A stretch of 25,413 nt of DNA from a virus. The position numbers and the translations under genes are program-made. Below are positions 22,628 through 25,413 of the stretch, piece by piece. Under the pieces are notes generated by a model. The model did not search any database, had not been told where the DNA came from, and saw only the letters and a list, made by a program, of their open reading frames with translations. Location of the stretch: the IMG/VR virus record IMGVR_UViG_3300021373_002579, positions 1 through 25,413 of that record. The stretch is one strand, 5' to 3'. The first letter of the stretch is position 1; each line of letters begins with the position of its first letter.

Positions 22628-25413
22628 GTATTACAAAATACATAACAGATACTGTAAAAACATTTTTTACCAACTCATCATCTACTGATGTTGGTCTAAA
22701 TGAGGTGCCTACTGTTGATAGTGTATTAAATGAACCACAACAAAATTGTTATAGATGGGATAGATGTGATGGAGGTAGTGGTAATATATATACCGTAACT
22801 TCTTACACACCTACTGATGACACGGTTCTTTATTACGGAGTTTGTTATGAACAAAGTAATGATATAGTAATTGCTGAACCTACGGATTTATCATCTATAC
22901 CTAGTAATCAATTTTTTGGTAAATGTTCTCTTTGTAGTCCTTGTAATTTAGGATGTAGTTTAACTTTTGGTCCAGTATCGCCGAGTGTTACACCAACTAA
23001 TACAGTAACACCAACACAAACACCGAGTAATAGTGTTACACCTTCAACTACGCCGTCGATTACACCAACGACAACACCAAGTAACACTACTACACCATCA
23101 GTAACTAGTACACCTGATGAGTCACCTTCAACTACGCCGTCGATTACACCAACGACAACGCCAAGTAACACTACTACACCATCAGTAACTAGTACACCTG
23201 ATGAGTCACCTTCAACTACGCCGTCGATTACACCAACGACAACGCCAAGTAACACTACTACACCATCAGTCACACCAACGACAACACCAAGTAACACTGC
23301 TACACCATCAGTCACACCAACACCAACAATTAGTGTGACTCCAACAGTTACACCATCTTCACCTGAGGATGTTACATGGTATCGAGTAGGACTTTGTTGT
23401 GAGTCAGACACACCACCTGTAGTTGACTTAGGGGTTTCTGGAGGTACTGCTAATCCTAATGACGGATTACTTTATGATGGTGTTAGTATATCCTTAGCTT
23501 CGGGCGGAAACCCAAGTAGTGATGTAATCGACGCATCAGAGTTAATTGCAAACTACTGTAGTACTATTACTTGTCCATCACTAACACCAACAACTACAGT
23601 TACACCTACAACCACACCTACAACCACACCTACCATAACAACAACACCTACAAACAGCGTTACCCCAACAGTTACTGCGACACCATCATCATCAGTACCT
23701 GAAACATACAGTAGATATTCGTTAAATACTTGTTGTGACAATCATTATCCGGGTGTTGTCACAATTACCGAGGCAAATATATTAGATAGTTTAGGTGTTG
23801 GACCTGGAGATATAGTTGCTTTGGATGATATTTGTTACACTATTTTTCAAGCGATACCTGGTGAAGGTCCGAACACTCCATCTACACAAGTATCTTATGT
23901 TGATTGTGAAACCTGTTTATCTAATGTATCTGTAACAAATAGATGTGCACATACATATGTGGCCTGTTTTGAAGATTCATATGGGGCGGGTGACCTTATG
24001 GCGGCACCGACAAGAGTTAATACACTCATATCAACAAACAATCCTGTTGGTACTGCAGATGAAAACATCAAATTTACACATAATGTAGATAATTCAGATG
24101 GAACAGAAGTATCATTTGATGATTGTTACACATATGACCCGACCTATAATAGTTCACATACATTTAAAATACAAACCGACCAACATAACGGATGTTGTGC
24201 TGATAGTGTAAAATGTGGTGGGGCATACGTTATTTTAAGAACTTGTGATGATTATGTGGGTTCGGTAACATCACTAAATGGACAACAATTAGAGGCGTTA
24301 ACTCTAATGCCTTGTGAATTTGTTTCAGGAAGTTCAATAGGTGGAGGTGTTGTACAATTAACAGATACGATACAGTCACCTGAACTATTAGGTAGTGAAT
24401 ATTACTTAGGTACCTCACAAGACACAATAATATATAATGATGGATTTAGTGGTATTTGCTTCACGATAGTAGGTAACACAAGTAATCTAAACTCACAACA
24501 AACACAATTACAAGGTACTGATTGGGTTACTAACTCACAAGTAGTAAATAATTGTAACAATAGTGATTGTCATTGTTTAAACGATATTGTTATGACAAAT
24601 AACAATATTTCGTCATACACTATAAAATATTTAGAATGTGGGGTTACAGGTTCAGGAAACTTTACGTCAGTACCTGTACCTGCGGGTGGAACAACAACGT
24701 TAACCGACTGTATTAATGTAAACTCATTAGTTTTATTTAGAACAAATGATGGACAAGTTGCAAATGTGGACTTTGATTATAGCTCTGTGGGTAGTTGTAA
24801 TCAGTATGTGTATTTTGAAGGTGCTGGTATTTCACAGTGTTGTGATTCAACCGATACACCTATAACCACCGATATAGGATTACCGTTAAGTGCAGGTATA
24901 GGTGAAAATGATTATGTTGTTATCAATGGAGACGCCTATCAGTTAGGTTTGTACAATAGTTCATCGACAGGTACTATCTATACAAATGTTACAGGACCAT
25001 ACGCGGATTGTGATGATGCGGTTACAAACGCAACAAATCCGTGTAGATATGATATGGAACCATGCTGTACACAAGTTAATGGACCATCTTATTACGCACC
25101 ATTCACATTAGAAGTGAACACTATTTTAACTAATGGAGACACTTTCTATAACACAGTAGTATCACCTTATCCAACTGTCACAGATAAGTGTATGTCTGTA
25201 CAAACCTATACTGGGAATTATTCTGTGGATACTGTATTTTGGCAAAACATAACCTTTATCGGTAACGGATGTATTAATAGGTGTCAGAGATGCACATTCT
25301 TAGTTAGACCATGTAGTTGGTCGACCAACTATATCTTGTGGTATGTTAACACACAACCAGGTATGACAGTGGGTAGTGTTTGGGAAGATACAGGATTAGC
25401 AGCTTGGCTAAGT
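22624..25413 (+). CDS. Large modular cysteine-rich, Pro/Thr-linker tail or adhesin protein (3' end outside window)
   Basis: This open frame starts at the ATGA overlap with the gp7-like gene and runs 930 codons without a stop to the right edge, so the protein is incomplete. It has a modular build. Cysteine-containing modules lie at about residues 41-107, 251-318, 361-432, 533-651 and 728-799, with the start of another at 890. Each module begins with an aromatic/hydrophobic strand and C or CC, has a central (C)Y or CF strand, and usually ends Y/N-x-x-C with a further C. Pro/Thr linkers separate the first three (118-246 and 318-360). There is no signal peptide, as usual for phage virion proteins. 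Location at the end of a baseplate block suggests a receptor-binding or decorating tail protein. I do not recognise a named family, and the function is inferred. Confidence 0.85.
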   Translation, partial: MSITKYITDTVKTFFTNSSSTDVGLNEVPTVDSVLNEPQQNCYRWDRCDGGSGNIYTVTSYTPTDDTVLYYGVCYEQSNDIVIAEPTDLSSIPSNQFFGKCSLCSPCNLGCSLTFGPVSPSVTPTNTVTPTQTPSNSVTPSTTPSITPTTTPSNTTTPSVTSTPDESPSTTPSITPTTTPSNTTTPSVTSTPDESPSTTPSITPTTTPSNTTTPSVTPTTTPSNTATPSVTPTPTISVTPTVTPSSPEDVTWYRVGLCCESDTPPVVDLGVSGGTANPNDGLLYDGVSISLASGGNPSSDVIDASELIANYCSTITCPSLTPTTTVTPTTTPTTTPTITTTPTNSVTPTVTATPSSSVPETYSRYSLNTCCDNHYPGVVTITEANILDSLGVGPGDIVALDDICYTIFQAIPGEGPNTPSTQVSYVDCETCLSNVSVTNRCAHTYVACFEDSYGAGDLMAAPTRVNTLISTNNPVGTADENIKFTHNVDNSDGTEVSFDDCYTYDPTYNSSHTFKIQTDQHNGCCADSVKCGGAYVILRTCDDYVGSVTSLNGQQLEALTLMPCEFVSGSSIGGGVVQLTDTIQSPELLGSEYYLGTSQDTIIYNDGFSGICFTIVGNTSNLNSQQTQLQGTDWVTNSQVVNNCNNSDCHCLNDIVMTNNNISSYTIKYLECGVTGSGNFTSVPVPAGGTTTLTDCINVNSLVLFRTNDGQVANVDFDYSSVGSCNQYVYFEGAGISQCCDSTDTPITTDIGLPLSAGIGENDYVVINGDAYQLGLYNSSSTGTIYTNVTGPYADCDDAVTNATNPCRYDMEPCCTQVNGPSYYAPFTLEVNTILTNGDTFYNTVVSPYPTVTDKCMSVQTYTGNYSVDTVFWQNITFIGNGCINRCQRCTFLVRPCSWSTNYILWYVNTQPGMTVGSVWEDTGLAAWLS
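23041..23270 (+). repeat. 84-bp in-frame tandem repeat, about 2.7 copies
   Basis: Copies are at 23041-23124, 23125-23208 and 23209-23270 (partial). Copies 1 and 2 differ by one silent base (ACA versus ACG at 23074-23076). Each full unit encodes 28 residues, beginning PSTTPSITPTTT and ending TSTPDES. It extends the first Pro/Thr linker of the last gene. Confidence 0.97.
23230..23313 (+). repeat. 42-bp tandem repeat, 2 copies, overlapping the 84-bp array
   Basis: Units 23230-23271 and 23272-23313 each encode TPTTTPSNTTTPSV or the one-residue variant with A for T. They overlap the last partial 84-bp copy and suggest a shorter ancestral period. Confidence 0.9.
23575..23703 (+). repeat. Second Pro/Thr linker of the final gene
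   Basis: A low-complexity stretch of ACA/ACC/CCT/CCA codons encodes TPTTTVTPTTTPTTT-like sequence between the second and third cysteine modules. It has short imperfect periods only. Confidence 0.85.

Noticed and set aside
22616-22640. Programmed frameshift joining the gp7-like gene to the last gene
   Set aside because: There is no slippery heptamer at the junction; the ATGA overlap is the same simple coupling seen at 14591 and 17696.
23041-23313. CRISPR-like array
   Set aside because: The units are contiguous 84- and 42-bp tandem copies with no unique spacers, they keep the reading frame, and they encode a PT linker.
22908-23411. Minus-strand open frame of 167 codons, rich in Val, Gly and Asp
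   Set aside because: It is the reverse strand of the Pro/Thr linker repeats; the repeated codon pattern keeps it open. The + strand frame runs on both sides of it and starts at a coupled ATGA.
1-25413. tRNA genes, insertion sequences, attachment sites, diversity-generating retroelement
   Set aside because: I saw no cloverleaf-type sequences, transposase or reverse transcriptase motifs, or terminal inverted repeats; coding density leaves no room outside the short gaps described.

Overview
The window reads as part of the genome of a tailed phage with a contractile tail (T4-like myovirus) that probably infects a member of the Bacteroidetes, perhaps a marine or freshwater flavobacterium. The T4-like assignment rests on a UvsX/RecA-type recombinase, a T4 Rnh-type 5'-3' exonuclease, a DnaB/gp41-type helicase and two baseplate wedge genes (gp25 and gp6 types). 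A third wedge gene is probably of the gp7/P2 gpI type. The host guess is inference. It rests on AT-rich DNA, A-rich leaders with no visible Shine-Dalgarno sequence, and a ribonucleotide reductase whose ATP-cone sits on NrdB instead of NrdA, a layout described from flavobacteria. Every gene is on the + strand and coding is almost continuous. I saw no tRNA, insertion sequence, integrase or CRISPR array.

Left part (1-6960), DNA metabolism: uvsX-like, rnh-like (GTG start), an unrecognised 151-aa gene, the replicative helicase, then nrdB and nrdA. These genes would supply recombination, primer/flap removal, fork unwinding and dNTPs. A strong hairpin terminator at 6967-6992 closes this block.

Right part (7010-25413), tail and baseplate: gp25-like, gp6-like, a 1725-aa protein with a long internal hydrophobic segment, four unrecognised proteins (574, about 463, 356 and 302 aa), a 983-aa protein with a P2 gpI/gp7-like core, and an open reading frame that runs off the right edge (at least 930 aa). 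From 14591 onward most junctions are ATGA, TAATG or short overlaps, which suggests translational coupling. Late-promoter-like AT-rich elements lie 22-23 bases before gp25 and before the 1725-aa gene.

The most interesting material is in the right part. The last gene has about six repeats of a cysteine-containing module, the first three separated by Pro/Thr linkers. One linker contains near-identical 84-bp tandem repeats. Half of the same module plus a similar linker recurs in the gene at 16308. The 1725-aa tail protein carries about 60 residues that look membrane-seeking, followed by a CxxCxC motif. This could be a little-described adhesion or entry apparatus, but that reading is inference from sequence pattern only.
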